A stretch of 64,000 nt of DNA from Deinandra increscens subsp. villosa (taxonomy: Eukaryota > Streptophyta > Magnoliopsida > Asterales > Asteraceae), in assembly GCA_039602395.1 (NCBI GenBank), contig JBCNJP010000023.1:83696566-83760565 (forward strand), given 5' to 3'. The notes under the pieces were generated by a model. The model was not told the DNA's origin, did no database searches, and was given only the letters and a program-made list of their open reading frames with translations. How positions within the stretch are numbered: the first letter of the stretch is position 1; every line of letters begins with the position of its first letter. Below are positions 1 through 11,844 of this stretch, one piece after another. The position numbers and the translations under genes are program-made.

Positions 1-153
1 AGATCGTTCCAATTGTACCTTTTGTTTTTTACCAAGTTGACTTCTTCGCCGGTGAGAAAGCATTAAACGAAACTGACCTTTCTGGTGGATAAATAGATGA
101 CAAAAAACAATACATTATTAGTTAGTATCATACACATACATTTATATAATTAG

Positions 154-3100
154 CTAGAAATGGCATCTACCTTTATAATGGGCATTGGAACATAAACTCC
201 TCAAAAAATCAAGAGAGTAAAGGAAGTATTCTCCGGATGTTAATTGGAAAGCCGAGAGATCACCACCAATAATATGGTTCCACGACTTGTAATAACCTAA
301 TGGATCTTCTTTCTCAACCTTTTCTTCAGTACTCATGATTTCGTCACGAACATCCATGCTTCCATAATCATATACAAAACTCATCTGAAACTTGCGTATA
401 AGATCTTCACTACACTTTTCAAGATTTATAGTAATCTTGTCACCAACTTCCATTTCATTCATCCCAAACATCCAATGGCTTAAAAAATATACTTTCCTCT
501 CTCCACCTACAGAGAATGATTTAATACAATGCTTGTATATCCAGGTCAGGTCCTTTGTAAGATTACAAATTTTGATCATTGGCAATTCAAACAATTCCCC
601 CCTATAGCACACATTCAATCCTCTAACCTTGTAGGGTCTTGATGGGATGGTAAATGACATTAATGGCTTGTCGGACCTAACTATATCCCATTTCCTATGT
701 ATGCCTATCCATGGCCCCGTATGCCATGACCCCGTATAAATTGTGCTGAATATTCCAAATTCGTAATACATCTGTCAAGTATGAGAAAACATTAATCACT
801 CTAAATAGTATATACACATTCACACAGAAGAAAGATACTTAAGTAATTAAATAGAAGAAACCTGGATTTGAGATTCCTCTGGTCCTCTATAATTACTATT
901 AGTTACCATGCACCTCAATTCATAGAACTTCGACCACCTCCAACCCAAATTACACAATACATTTCTTTCAACCCCCGCCAAAGGTTGAATTTTAACCATT
1001 CCTTCGATTTCGAATGAAGACGGTGCTAGTAAGTTCCTGTCTGCTATCAACATGAGTGCGGCCATTTCTGGATTGAAGGAAATTTTCCGAAGCAAATTCT
1101 TATAATCAGGTTTCCAACAATTATTATAAAGATTCAGCCGTCTTAATGTACATGGAGGATGCTCGACTGACGTCAACTTTAGACAGTTGCTCATACTAAG
1201 TGTCTGAAGCATAGGTAGGGTTCTCACACAATTTGACAGAGAAACAATAGGATTACCGTCTAAACATAAATCCTTTAACATATATAGACAACTAAAGTCC
1301 GAAGGAAATGCTTCATTAGACATACTATTATTTGCAAGAGACAGCCTAACTAATGAGATCGGTAAAGATATCGCAAAGAACTTCGAATCATTTGGGATAG
1401 CCTCCACAGTGGCACATGATGAGTTTTGTAAGTGTATGCAAACGAATTTATCCTCCAACACTTCTGACAAATCCACATCCCTTTTCTTTATTGGAAGTTC
1501 AGGAAGATCACAACCATCTAGTAATAATGTTTTCACCTTCTTTAACCTACCAATAGTTTTTGGAAGCTTTTTAAGCTTTTTGCAGTAGCTCAGATCAATG
1601 TAGACAAGTTCAATGGATTGATCAATCGATTCACAGATATCAATCAAACCTACGCATTTTATAACCATCAACCTCTGAAGTGCAGGGAGTTCGAAAAAGC
1701 CACTGATTCTATAAAGTTGTTCAGAGAAACTCAAAGTAAGAAGTTTCAATGATCCAAGCAACCTTTTATTTTTTGTGCACGAGCCAATTACCTATTAAAA
1801 TATCCAGATAATATAACGTTTAGTAAAGTGTATTAACAGAGCATCAAAGTTTATTGGCCTAGATGCTTCAAATTTCTTACCTTTTGCCTCTTCGCTGGAG
1901 GTTGTGGCTTACTAAAAGACATATCAAAGGATTCAATGTTGCTATAAGACAAGTCAAGGGCAACCAGATTCTCCATTGGTAAGTCTAAAGGTATAGACTT
2001 CAAAGGGAACCCATGCATACACAACCATCTTAATCTTTTAGGAAAATTCTTATAAGAGCCACTAAGTTGCACAAAATTAAGTTGTAGTAGCATTAGATTA
2101 TGCATCTTACTTAATGCAGATGTTTTTAACTCAACTGATCCACATAACATATCTCTCTCAAGCATTTTCATGTCTAGGACGAGGCCCTTGATATATCTTG
2201 TACCCTAAGAAGAAAACAAAAAATAAAATTATAAACCTGCAGTAACTTTATATATAGATAATGAAAAGAAATGCAAATTGCACTATTGTTTAAGTATACG
2301 TGGCCTCTTACCTTGTTATCTTCCAACACGTTGAATGAGTCCTCATGACACCATAATCGACTACGCTCCTCACGCTTATCACGTGATTCTTGGCGTACTA
2401 CATCTTTTCCCATCTCCTGAATTAATTGATGCATCATTAAAATGTTATCTGGGCCGATTGTAAGAAGGCATCTATCGATGAGATTTTTTATCCCTGCAGT
2501 AGTCCGGATACCACATGAGTTCAATACTGTTTCAGAAAAAAGTCTATCTTTCTGAACAAAAAAACAAGCAATATGCTTAAACAGTTCCTTGTCATTGTTG
2601 GATTGCACTGAGTCAAAGCTCATTTGCAAGGCCTTCATAATGTGTGAATCAGGTTCTTCCTTCAGCCCTGTTACGCAATCCTCCCATTCAGCTACCGTTT
2701 TGTTATATAGGGACTCGGCCAAGACTTTAAGAGCCAATGGATGTCCTTCACAATAAGCCATAACCTGTTTTGCAACTTTTTCATAACCTTCCTTGAGACG
2801 GTGGCTCATGAATGCATGATGACTTAAAAGTTGTAACGATGCTTCTGTATTTAAGCCTTCAAGTAAAAGCTTTGTATGTTTGGGTTTGACTTTTGGATTG
2901 ATCGGTGCATATCTCTCTGTTAATGATGCGTCTTTGGTGGTTATTATAATTTTGCTTCCAGGATAAAAACCTTGCTTTCCGAGTAGCTCATGCAACTGGT
3001 CGATGCTATCAATATTATCAAGAACGATAAACACCTTCTTACGATTTAGTCCATTCTCGATCATAGATCTGTACGCCAAAGTATGATGAGCTTGAATCTG

Positions 3101-3443
3101 ATTTGTTTTTGATATGTCACCTAACAGTTGTTTTTGTAGATCAAGTAGTCCATTAACTTGTGCTACACATTTCTCGCTGACACCTTCAATGAAGCTGATT
3201 TTGTGGAACAAACGGTATTGTAACGCATGGACATGTCTAGCCAAAGATGTCTTTCCGATCCCTCCCATACCAAATATGGTGAGAATGTCTGCGTTATGTG
3301 AAGACCCATCTTTCAACCATGAAGTAATGAATTCAATGGAATCTTCCATCCCAAAAAGTAATGGTAGAGTACTATGGAGGTCATGTCCACCTAACCTACG
3401 GTGGATGTTTGTTACGATCTCCTCAATAAATTCGGTCTCTTTC
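154..3443 (-). CDS. TNL-type NB-ARC/LRR immune receptor, copy A (no TIR exon seen)
   Basis: Intracellular nucleotide-binding immune receptor of the plant TNL class, read in four exons: 3443-2312 (NB-ARC), 2204-1881 and 1791-862 (LRRs), 771-154 (C-JID post-LRR domain). All three introns have GT/AG ends and keep phase; the first junction reads EDNK/GTRYIKGL, a hallmark TNL boundary. Motifs seen: P-loop GMGGIGKTS, kinase-2 VFIVLDNID, RNBS-B GSKIIITT, GHPLAL at the GLPL box, MMHQLIQEMG at the MHD site, LRRs such as LDLSYSNIESF, and FTIPSRPYKVRGLNVC in the C-JID. The first exon opens KETEFIEEI after an acceptor, so an upstream exon is expected. No TIR motif is visible in the 1.7 kb before the Tat element. 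Noncanonical residues are LDN for LDD in kinase-2 and MHQ for MHD. The reading frame is otherwise intact. It may be a TIR-less gene or one cut off from its TIR exon by the element. Confidence 0.85.
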
Positions 3444-4875
3444 CTAAATTTAATGTAGTTAAGTGAGAATTAAAAAATATATATATAAAAATCCAATGTT
3501 ATCTATATTCTAAATTCTAAACTATATAATAAAGCAAAAGATGACCACCAAAAAGGGCCACAAAAATACCACAACCCTTCTTACGTAAAAAGGGTATATC
3601 GCGTTTTTGTTATCTGCAACAGCATATATATGACCACATATCTAAATTTACTAATATGTAACAGAGTTGTATTTTACTGCTCAGGCTATATCCGGTTTAG
3701 CTTTCTTTCTTTCTTTCTGTTCTATGTTTTTTTAAGAACTGCAATCTTTTTATCATGTTTTTAAGTAGATATTTTGTTAACTGATTTTACATTTTCGGCA
3801 CGCATTTAACTGCTCTATAACTTCTCATTTACAACAACAACAAACTGATCAATGGGCGTTTATAGTTAATTAACCAGGGTTGCCTTTGGTGTGGTCAAGT
3901 GGGTCATCAAACACTGGAGGTTTGTTACTCAAAGAGAGCTACCGTTTATTGTCAAACAAAATTATGCAATACCCTTTGCAGCCTCCTCAAGTGAGATTTT
4001 TTACCAAAATATTTAATACAAATGTACATTTCAAGGTATAAACTTTTCTTTGTTCTTTCTTCTATAAAAGTGTTGATATCTATTAGCATATGTATAAAAA
4101 GTGGACTGAATCTTTCTATGTGGTAATTTGTTGCTGCCGTAGATCTTATTTGTTTTATGTTTTTATCCATAAAATATGTTTCTGTACAGAGATTTGGCCA
4201 ACTTAAAATCATATAACTTAATGTTTCTGTACAGAGATTTGCCCAACTCAAAATCATATAACTTAAACATTATAAGCCTAATAGCTTCCGTCAACTAAAA
4301 AAATACTAATAACACTACTTTACGTCCCAATATACCCTTGGTCTGAGGCAAATAAATTAATAAAGATGGGAAAATTGTTGTTGCTTGGTTAAAAAAAAGG
4401 GGGGGGGGGGATGTCCCATATGTAAAGCAGATATTCTTTAAAAAGCCTATTTTCTATGAATTATGGATATATGCCTCTTATCATGTGTAGTCAACCTGGT
4501 TGAAAGCCCATACAAAAAGAAACATGTATGAAAATCAAAAAATTAGCTGACAACCTGTAATAATTACACCTTAACAAATTACCAAAGTACCAAACCATAA
4601 ATGACTTAGTCAAAGGTTTGACACATGTGCTTTGTTCACAACCTGGCTTTAAACATATAAACATATATAGGATAACTTACTATAGGATTAAGCTTCATCC
4701 AATTTCCATCCTCAAAGTTCAAGTTATTAATAGCCATGTTTTGTAGAAGTGTGTTTAAACAAGGTAAAAACAGATAATTCTTTATAGCCATTGATTTATA
4801 AAATTAATGGAGTAGATATCATCCTATGTTTTTAAATAAAATGTGTTTTTAGTAGATTTAAACCCCCTAGAATTA
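3444..4875. other. Non-coding region upstream of TNL copy A
   Basis: AT-rich sequence with no supportable exon and no TIR-like reading frame. It holds a short (cttt)n run near 3707-3718, a G homopolymer near 4398-4410 and the tandem repeat at 4176-4265. The same sequence, with small indels, recurs upstream of TNL copy B (31739-33107). Confidence 0.6.
4176..4265. repeat. 45-bp tandem duplication
   Basis: Two adjacent 45-bp units (4176-4220 and 4221-4265), each starting atgtttctgtacagag and differing at two visible positions. The same pair is at 32454-32543 in block B, so it predates the block duplication. Confidence 0.85.
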
Positions 4876-4885
4876 TATATCTAAC

Positions 4886-5182
4886 CAGGGGCGGACTTAA
4901 GAAGGAGGATTATATATCTAACCAGGGGCAGACTTAAGAAGGAAGCAGGCTAGCGCTCGCTACCCTTGAACTTTTACAGCGATGTGTAATTTTTTTAAAT
5001 TTTTTTTACGTTTTCAGTATTTCGTTACCCCTGGAATGATTTTTTCCGCTACCCCTGAAAATATTTTACGCTACCTTTCGAACATTTTTATGGTTTTTAT
5101 TTCGGACTCTACATGAAAATAAGATCGAAAGCCCGTTAATTAATTAAAATGGAACAACTAACAGGTTTGTGCAATTTAAAAA
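4886..5182. mobile_element. hAT-type element, truncated copy A
   Basis: The left end caggggcgga resembles plant hAT terminal inverted repeats and follows the 8-bp target tatctaac. A 37-bp tandem duplication covers target plus end, so a second end (caggggcaga) starts at 4923. The right end is missing: homology to the complete copy at 33116-33649 stops near 5182, where rearranged Tat LTR sequence begins. Confidence 0.6.
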
Positions 5183-5713
5183 CTAGTATTAAGTGAGAAT
5201 CAGTATCAGCCCTCTGGCGTGAGAATCAGCCCTCCGGAGAGGGACCTCTGTATCAGCCCTCTGGCGTGAGAATCAGTGATTCGCATAATAGAAACTAGTA
5301 TTAAGTGAGAATGAGAGTGGTAGAGATCATGTACCTCAAACGGTGATCCATAGCTCACTATTTATAGACTCACCATTAAGGTTTCTTGGGAGGTAAGTGA
5401 TGTCAGTGTGTGTAGGACACGGTGGGTGAAGGAATAACTCAGGTGTTTCTCTGCTACGCGTGTCACCTTCTAATTGGTCAGGGACCACATGCAGAATGTA
5501 GGTTTGTTATGGTGGGGACCACTCCTTGGTGGAGAATTTAATGCATAACGGTCTGTGAATGTGGGCATGTGCCCTTTACGCGCACACGTACTTTAGCCTT
5601 TTTTCCATAAGTCAAGAGTGTACTTATGGGCAAGCCCAATTGAGATGGCCTTATTGGGCTTGGAACAGATTGGGCTTGAGCCCAGTGGATAGGTTTGGTG
5701 CCTATCCTCTTCA
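5183..5713 (-). repeat. 3' LTR of Tat A, truncated and internally rearranged
   Basis: Matches the 5' LTR up to the terminal ctcttca (5713), but the opposite end is missing. Instead, a scrambled stretch (about 5183-5300) contains actagtattaagtgag twice and the tatcagccctctggcg block twice before regular LTR sequence resumes. Confidence 0.8.
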
Positions 5714-6448
5714 AGTCTTCCCTAGTTCTGTGCGTAAGTATTAGCGCGGAACTAAAAGAGTGAAGCCTGGCGGGATGTTTTTAGAGTATCAACAGCTTTT
5801 AGAAACTGCTTTAGAGATTTGGCGAACCATTTCCCTTACGCGGCTCGTTTACTTTGGCGGAGGGGTTTTGGCCACTTTTGCGAGGAGATTGCAGTAATAA
5901 TTGCTTTTCATGATGACCGCGGGGAGTTGTTGGCGCCGGACATCAGTCTTTAATAATCTGCAAGTCATTTACTTCTCTTCAGGGAGTAAATGCGGACAAC
6001 GTTGTTGTAGTGAAGGAATTTTCATTTAATTTTGATGATTAGAATTAAATAAGAATTTTTTGAAGATAGAGGAACAACAACGTTAAATTTTGGTAACCAA
6101 ACGTCAGCCGTCACCACTGTTTTCCGGCGATGGTGGGACGTCATCCTACAAGTTACTGTTGCGTAGGGGGCACGTGTCAGTTGGGGAGCACAAACGATTT
6201 CTTTATAGCTTTTCACTACTGTCTCTGCCACGTGTCAGAATCCTCACACATTACCGATAAGAATTCTACGGTTGAGATTGCGCAGATTTAAACAGTTTTC
6301 GAGTATTTAAACCTTTCTCCCTCCATTTTTATTTTTTATCTTCTTCTTCGATCAAACCCTAGAATTTTTCTCTGCAGTTCTTCTCCGTTCTTCCTTCTTT
6401 CTTCTTTTTCTTAGCAAAAACTCTTCTTTCCTTTATCATTTTTTTGCC
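5714..6448 (+). promoter_or_regulatory. Probable promoter/leader of the Tat antisense gene
   Basis: Non-coding stretch between the Tat 3' LTR and the antisense gene. Next to the LTR lies CTAGGGAAGACT (minus), a plausible polypurine tract. Closer to the gene, a TATA-like gagtatttaaac (6301-6312) is followed by a pyrimidine-rich, leader-like region with caaaccctag (6354-6363) and CT runs up to the ATG at 6449. That arrangement resembles an ordinary plant promoter and 5' UTR on the plus strand. Promoter function is inferred. Confidence 0.35.
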
Positions 6449-9400
6449 ATGGGAACTACGTAAATGTCAAACTATCCACTTAACTAGAAGGAACATGATT
6501 TCGAACGTTTTCTAAAGGATTTCAAACTGAACGGTTCTATTTATGGGGTCGTTCTTCCTGAACAAGGCAGCCTGATCACTCAGTGTCCTGCCGATAAGAT
6601 TGCATTATATCTTGATTTTTTTGTTTCCTCACACTTCAGAATTCGAATATCAGGTTTTTGTGCACACTTGTTCGAAGTCTACCAAATCCATTTGTCTTAG
6701 TTTCACCCCCTTGGCCTTGCCAAAGTCTTGCACTTCGAATATGTTCTTCGTAGTCTTCGAAGGAACCCATCTATAGAACTTTTTAAAGCCTTTTTTCGTT
6801 TAGTCAAGAAGTGGGGGACTGGTACACCTTCGGCAAACGCGTCGGTGATAACCTTTTGGGCGCTATCCCCGATGCCATTGGCGATCGTCAGTGGAGGAAG
6901 AAATTCTTTTTCCTGAATTCCGATGTGATTCCGGTGGATATGGTGAAGCGCCTTGGCGGGGACATCATTACAGACTTAGCAGCGTCCCCTAATACGCTGA
7001 AGTCTTCCGCCTATGACTGGCTGAAGAAAAGTCCGACCAATCACCAAATTTTTGGCGAAAGGTCAATGATAAGGTTGGGCATGAGTTGCTTGTGGGATAA
7101 AGACCATCTGGTTCCCGATTTTGACCGTCGGGAATGCTCCGCCATCCAAGGTGATACCCTTAGGCACTTTCTCATGTGATGTGCTGTTTGGGTTTTTTGG
7201 CGGGAATGTTGCCTGGCACGATGCATTTATTTGTTTCGCGGGAATCTTTACCTTGTGTCTTATGGCGGCATCGGACCAGGCTTCATTCCTGTCAAACTCC
7301 CTTGAGCCAGGTATTTTTCTTTCCCCTTTATGTCAATGTGGGTGTTCTTATCTTCTGTGTTTCTTTTGTGAATAGGCCCTGTTGTCTGGGCAGAGCTTCT
7401 GTTTCCATCGTTGAGGAGGGGTTTGAAGTACTCCCCCAAAAGACTGGCGAGGGATGAGGGAACCATGCTAGGGCGGACCGGCTGTTGCTTTGTTCTTTCG
7501 CAGCTGGACGGTTCCAGGGACTACGCGCGCCTCCTGGACCTTAGGGTTAAAGTATGCGCGAAAACTGTTTTTTGATTTTGTTTACACGCCTACCCAGCCT
7601 GCGCGTGGAATAACTTGATTTCTTTTCTTTCCAGGAACCATCTGCGGAGCCCACCCCGGAGTACCACGAAGATTACCTGCCCGAGAGCGGAATTGCTAGG
7701 GTGGTTTTTCCTGGTGAGGAAGTGGGTGGATCTGATATTGTTGTCTCCCCCCCCCCCCCCCCTTATGAGTTCCCTATCGATTGGGGAGCCCTGGAGCGAG
7801 AGGCTGCTGCGGAAGAATTTAAGAATTCCTCTGTTGACTTCGCCGAGGCCTCAAAGAAGAGGAAAGGGAAGGAAGTTGTTCCGCCGTCCAAGAGGCGGAA
7901 AAATATGGTGAACCAGATGGTCCTAGATGCATGTGCTGGTAAATTCCATTTCATTTTCTTGTTTCCATTGCTTTTTCTCTTCAAACTTTCATGGTTTTTT
8001 GTTTCTTCATCTCAGGTAGCGTCAAGGCCGTTTCCTCGGGTACATCTTCTCTGCCCCCGCTTCCACCTCATGGTAAGGGCGAAGGCTTGTTTACGTTGGC
8101 CACTCTTAAAGCGAAGGTTGAACACCAGACGGAGGAAGATGCCTCCCTCCACCAATCCCCAGAGGCTGATTCCTTGGTCCAGAAAACTTCTGTAGAAGCA
8201 CATGCCTCCCAAGCGGCCCGCGAGGCACAACTTCAAAAGGCGCGCGGGGCCGCAGCCAAAAGGAGGGAGGCCACTGAGAGGATCAGACAAGAAGAAAAGG
8301 CAGAGGGGGCGAGTTTCGACGATGCGTTCCACCAAGTGGAGACGGATGTGGATACTGAAGTGGTGCCCTACCAAAGGGAAGAATAGGAAAGGGCGGTAGC
8401 GGAGGGCTACCAGAAAAAAGATGAAGAGAAGAAGAAGGAGGCGCAGGTCGATGAGGCTGCGTGTAAGAAGGCTGAGGAGATGAAAAAGGAGGAACTAAGG
8501 AGGAAGTGTGAGGAAGACAAGTGCCTGGCGGAGGAGGAGGCCAATAAATCAGATGTTGACACCACTGTCTTCCAGCATGATATGGTTGCTCAAGTGGCCC
8601 AGTCCTCCGGCGGGGCGAGTTCTAGCTCAGCGAGCCCTTCCACCAGCCTGCGGCAGTACCCCACCAGGGCCAACTTGGAGCGGCTCAATGCCCCCCGGCC
8701 CATATATGCCTAACTGGGGTATTTTTCTCGGTACCCTTCTCGACACTTATGAGAAGCGCCGGGAGTTCCTTCGTCATGCCTTTACTTATGCAGGGAAGAA
8801 TCACCTCCATGGGATGGATAGTGAGGTGATTCGCGCGGAGGCGGTTATAGGTCTTCTGGTAGCCACCGAAGCTATCCCCGAACTCTTTCACAGGGAAGAA
8901 TATGATGAAAAAGGCTGGAAGCTATCCCTGAACTCTTTCACAGGGAAGAGTATGATGAAAAAGGCTGGAGTAGGCGAGGGCCCTGGCTGAGGAGAGGAGG
9001 CTGGAGGTTTTAGTGGAGAAGAAGAAGTCTTTTGATCTGGCCAGTGATACCATGCGGGCAGAGGCCAAAAGGAAGGAGGAGGAGGAGCGGTCGGACCTTG
9101 CGGTGGCTGAGGCCAACAGATTGAATGCCTAAGTGGCGGCTTCGCAGGCTGAATATGATAAGGAGAAGGAGGCTCATATGAAAGCCCAAGACATACACGA
9201 GCGGGCCTTCCGCTCCTACTCTAGGTGGGAAGTGAACTCAAAGTCCTGCAAGCCCAACTTGCCTCTGCCAAGGCCACCCTAGAGGATTCTGACCGGGTCA
9301 GGCAGTTATTAAATGATGATCTTTCCCGTGCAAACGAGCAATGCAAAACACTTGAGAATGATCTGGTTCAGAGGGACGCCCAGCTCATCAACGTGGTGGC

Positions 9401-9956
9401 GGCGCACACCGCCTTGGAAGCCCAGCTGGCTAGAACTCTCCAAGCGCTCCAAACTGCCCAAGCATCCACCAATACCGATCTGGTGGCCAGGCTTAAGGAG
9501 GACATTCGGTGGCTTCTGGAGGATGGCATGGTACTAGCCTATAACGCAGGCCAGTAGAGCCTTTCATACCAGAATGCCCTTTACCGCTATATGGAGGCTG
9601 CCCGGGCGATAGGGCAATTTGTTGGGTTAGAGGCGGGCTACCGCCTTGGCTCGCAGGGTGGCGACATCACCCGCCATGTGTGGTATGATACTGGTGTAGC
9701 CAGTAAATTCTCGGATAGGGGGAATAAATTGAGCGACCATGATCCTTTAATCTTTCACACCCTTATGGAGCATGCCATTGACGATGATTTGACGAGTGTT
9801 CGTCAACTTCTTATTCTTCCTAATAAGGAAGCAGAGGTGGAGGGTGAGGTTTTGGATGCGGAGGTTGCCGAGGAAGATCTTATGGACCCTGAGCATGTGG
9901 AGGCGGAGGCAGACGTTGAGCCGGGAAATAAAGATTACATCCCGTCTTCTTTGTAA
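6449..9956 (+). pseudogene. Antisense extra gene (aORF) of Tat A, degenerate, with introns
   Basis: Coding sequence opposite to gag-pol, located between INT and the 3' LTR. The N-terminal part (6449-7310) reads like the plant 'putative gypsy type transposon' family: GSIYGVVLPEQG, KIALYLDFF, RIRISGFCA, HPLGLAKVLHFEYV, GDWYTFGKRVGD. Three introns have clean GT/AG ends and matching phase: 7311-7375, 7552-7634, 7939-8015. Then follow a proline run, a basic KRRK patch, long Glu/Lys/Ala-rich coiled-coil segments (8200-8700, 9225-9540), and a C-terminal segment ending in an acidic tail and TAA at 9956. Defects include stops at 6461, 6485, 6698 and after 8380, frameshifts near 6805, 7125 and 8700, and a 50-bp tandem duplication at 8869-8968. 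The function of the family is unknown; the assignment is from recalled family features. Confidence 0.7.
8869..8968. repeat. 50-bp tandem duplication in the aORF
   Basis: Units 8869-8918 and 8919-8968, both starting aagctatccc and ending aaaaaggctgg, with two visible mismatches. As 50 is not a multiple of 3, the duplication shifts the frame within the antisense gene. Confidence 0.9.
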
Positions 9957-10616
9957 TTTTTGTACTTGTGTTTCTCAGTTTCTGCCCATGGGGCTAAATT
10001 GTAGTCGATATTTTATGAATGATAACTGACTTTTTGGTTATTGTGTAATGTTGCCATTTTTTGTGTTGTTTGCTTAATAGCCAGTCATTGTGTTCTTCTT
10101 TCTTGTAATCACTGGAATGCTATGATCACGTCGCATATTCCCTAGTTAGGAGTTTAGGAGTACGAAACTTTGTTGCGCACGCTTTATTTGTGCAAAACGG
10201 CGGTAATTTAACTACTGAATGCTTGAGTGGTTCTCAAGGTATCAGCGACTTGCACGGGAACCTTGTTTTTCAGGGTCGCGCTCAAGGGAGTACGCGCGGA
10301 TTTTTACCGCATTAGTACTGATCCACACTTATGCAATTGTGCCGATGGGAATGCCTACTGCAGACATGGTATCTAGACCTACGCGCCTATTTTTTGGGCG
10401 TACCGCGAAGTAAATGTGTGTTTTTACTAAGTCATTGTTTGTTTGTCATGTACTCCGCGTGGGAGTTTATTTTCTCTTTTAGTATTTATGATGATAATAG
10501 ATTTTAGCTTTGTTAGCGTAATCTGAATTAATAATCATAAAAAATAGACGTGATGAGAAAGGGGAATTGAAGTGGGCGTTATATTCAGATAGATAACAAG
10601 TTCTTTTCAGTACAAG
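9957..10616. other. Non-coding spacer between the aORF 3' end and pol 3' end
   Basis: The two convergent coding regions of Tat A end 660 bp apart. I see no coding signal here. This spacer, the aORF and part of the 3' LTR are missing from Tat B, whose deletion joins LTR sequence to the equivalent of about 10558. Confidence 0.6.
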
Positions 10617-11832
10617 TTACATGTAGCATTTTCTCAACTGCGCGGAGTTCCAGGTGTGTGGTACTGGTTTTCCGTTGAACTGCGCAAGTTCATATGCACC
10701 CTTTCCCAAGTCTTTCTTTATCACCTAAGGCCCCTCCCAATTTGGACTGAGCTTTCCAAACGGGAGTGCCCGACTTGCCTTATTCCTGCGTAGCACGTAT
10801 TCTCCTTCTTTAAATAATGTTTTTCGGACATGTTTGTTATAATACTTTTTTAGCTGCTCCTTGTATTTTTGTTCTTTAACCGCGGCTAATTCGCGGCGCT
10901 CCTCAAGGAGGTCCAGATTGTGGCGGAGCTCCTCATCATTGTTGATGAGACAACTGTTGAGGTGCCTGTAAGATGGGATTCCAATCTCCGCGGGGATCAT
11001 AGCCTTTGAGCCATATGTTAGGCTGAAGGGTGTTTCGCCGTTGCTTGATTTTTTCATTGTTCGATGGGCCCATAAGACGTGCGGGACCTCATCTACCCAG
11101 GAGGCGCCCTCGAAATCAAGTCTGGTTTTTATGCCATCAAGGAGACTTCTATTAATCCTCTCCACCTGGCCGTTCCCTTGCGGGTGTGCGGCCGAGGTGA
11201 AGGTTTGCTGGATTTGCAACTCCTCACACCATTTCCTGAGGAGCTTGTCTGCAAATTGTGTTCGATTATCAGTAACCAAGTAGAGCGGGATACCGAAGCG
11301 ACAGATTATAAATTTCCCCAGGAATTTTTTAACGTTAGCGGTTGTGATTGTGGCGAGAGGTTTCGCCTCTACCCACTTGGTGAAGTAGTCTACCGCCACT
11401 ATTAGGAACTTTACCCGCCTTGCAGCTTCGGGGAAGGGACCAACGATGTCAACCGCCCACTTTTGGAATATCCACGCGGACGTTACTGGAAATAAATCAT
11501 TCTTTGGTCTGTAGATCATGAGTGCGTATTTCTGATAGCTGAGACATTTTCGCAGCTCCTCCACCGCCATGCGTGCATACCCGGTGAGTAGAAGCCTGCA
11601 CTCTTCAACTTTTCTACCACAGCTTTAGGCCCCGCATGAATTCCAAAAATGCCCATATGTACCTCCCAGATAAGGTAATTAGCCTCTTCCGGATCAACGC
11701 ATCAGAGTAAACGGGCGAGGTACATCCGCCTGTACAAAAACCATTAATCATATGATAGATCTCGCATTTGCTTCGTAACTTGCGGGCTTTTCCTTTATCT
11801 TGCGAGAGTTTTCCATCTGTCAAATACTTCAC
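10617..11832 (-). pseudogene. Tat A integrase region
   Basis: Integrase catalysing strand transfer of the reverse-transcribed copy. The catalytic triad is visible: D in WAVDIVGPFPEA, D in LVTDNRTQF, E in NGQVERINRSLLDG. The upstream part (11832-11614) is the zinc-binding-like N-terminal region, shifted in frame. The core runs open from 11570 to 10725, then meets TAG directly after SPNWEGP. Coding similarity continues through VIKKDLGKGAYELAQF to the natural TAA at 10617. The same TAG is present in copy B, so it predates the block duplication. Confidence 0.85.
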
Positions 11833-11844
11833 GATTGGGGTTGT

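Noticed and set aside
3952..4257. 101-residue minus-strand frame upstream of TNL A (also 32230-32535)
   Set aside because: Its N-terminal repeats come from the 45-bp tandem duplication. There are no domain motifs, and the conservation is explained by block duplication.
4680..4738. Possible mini first exon of TNL A on the minus strand (MAINNLNFEDGNWMKLNP followed by GTAAGT)
   Set aside because: The donor would be phase 0, while the first NB-ARC exon needs two bases carried over. No known TNL N-terminus resembles it.
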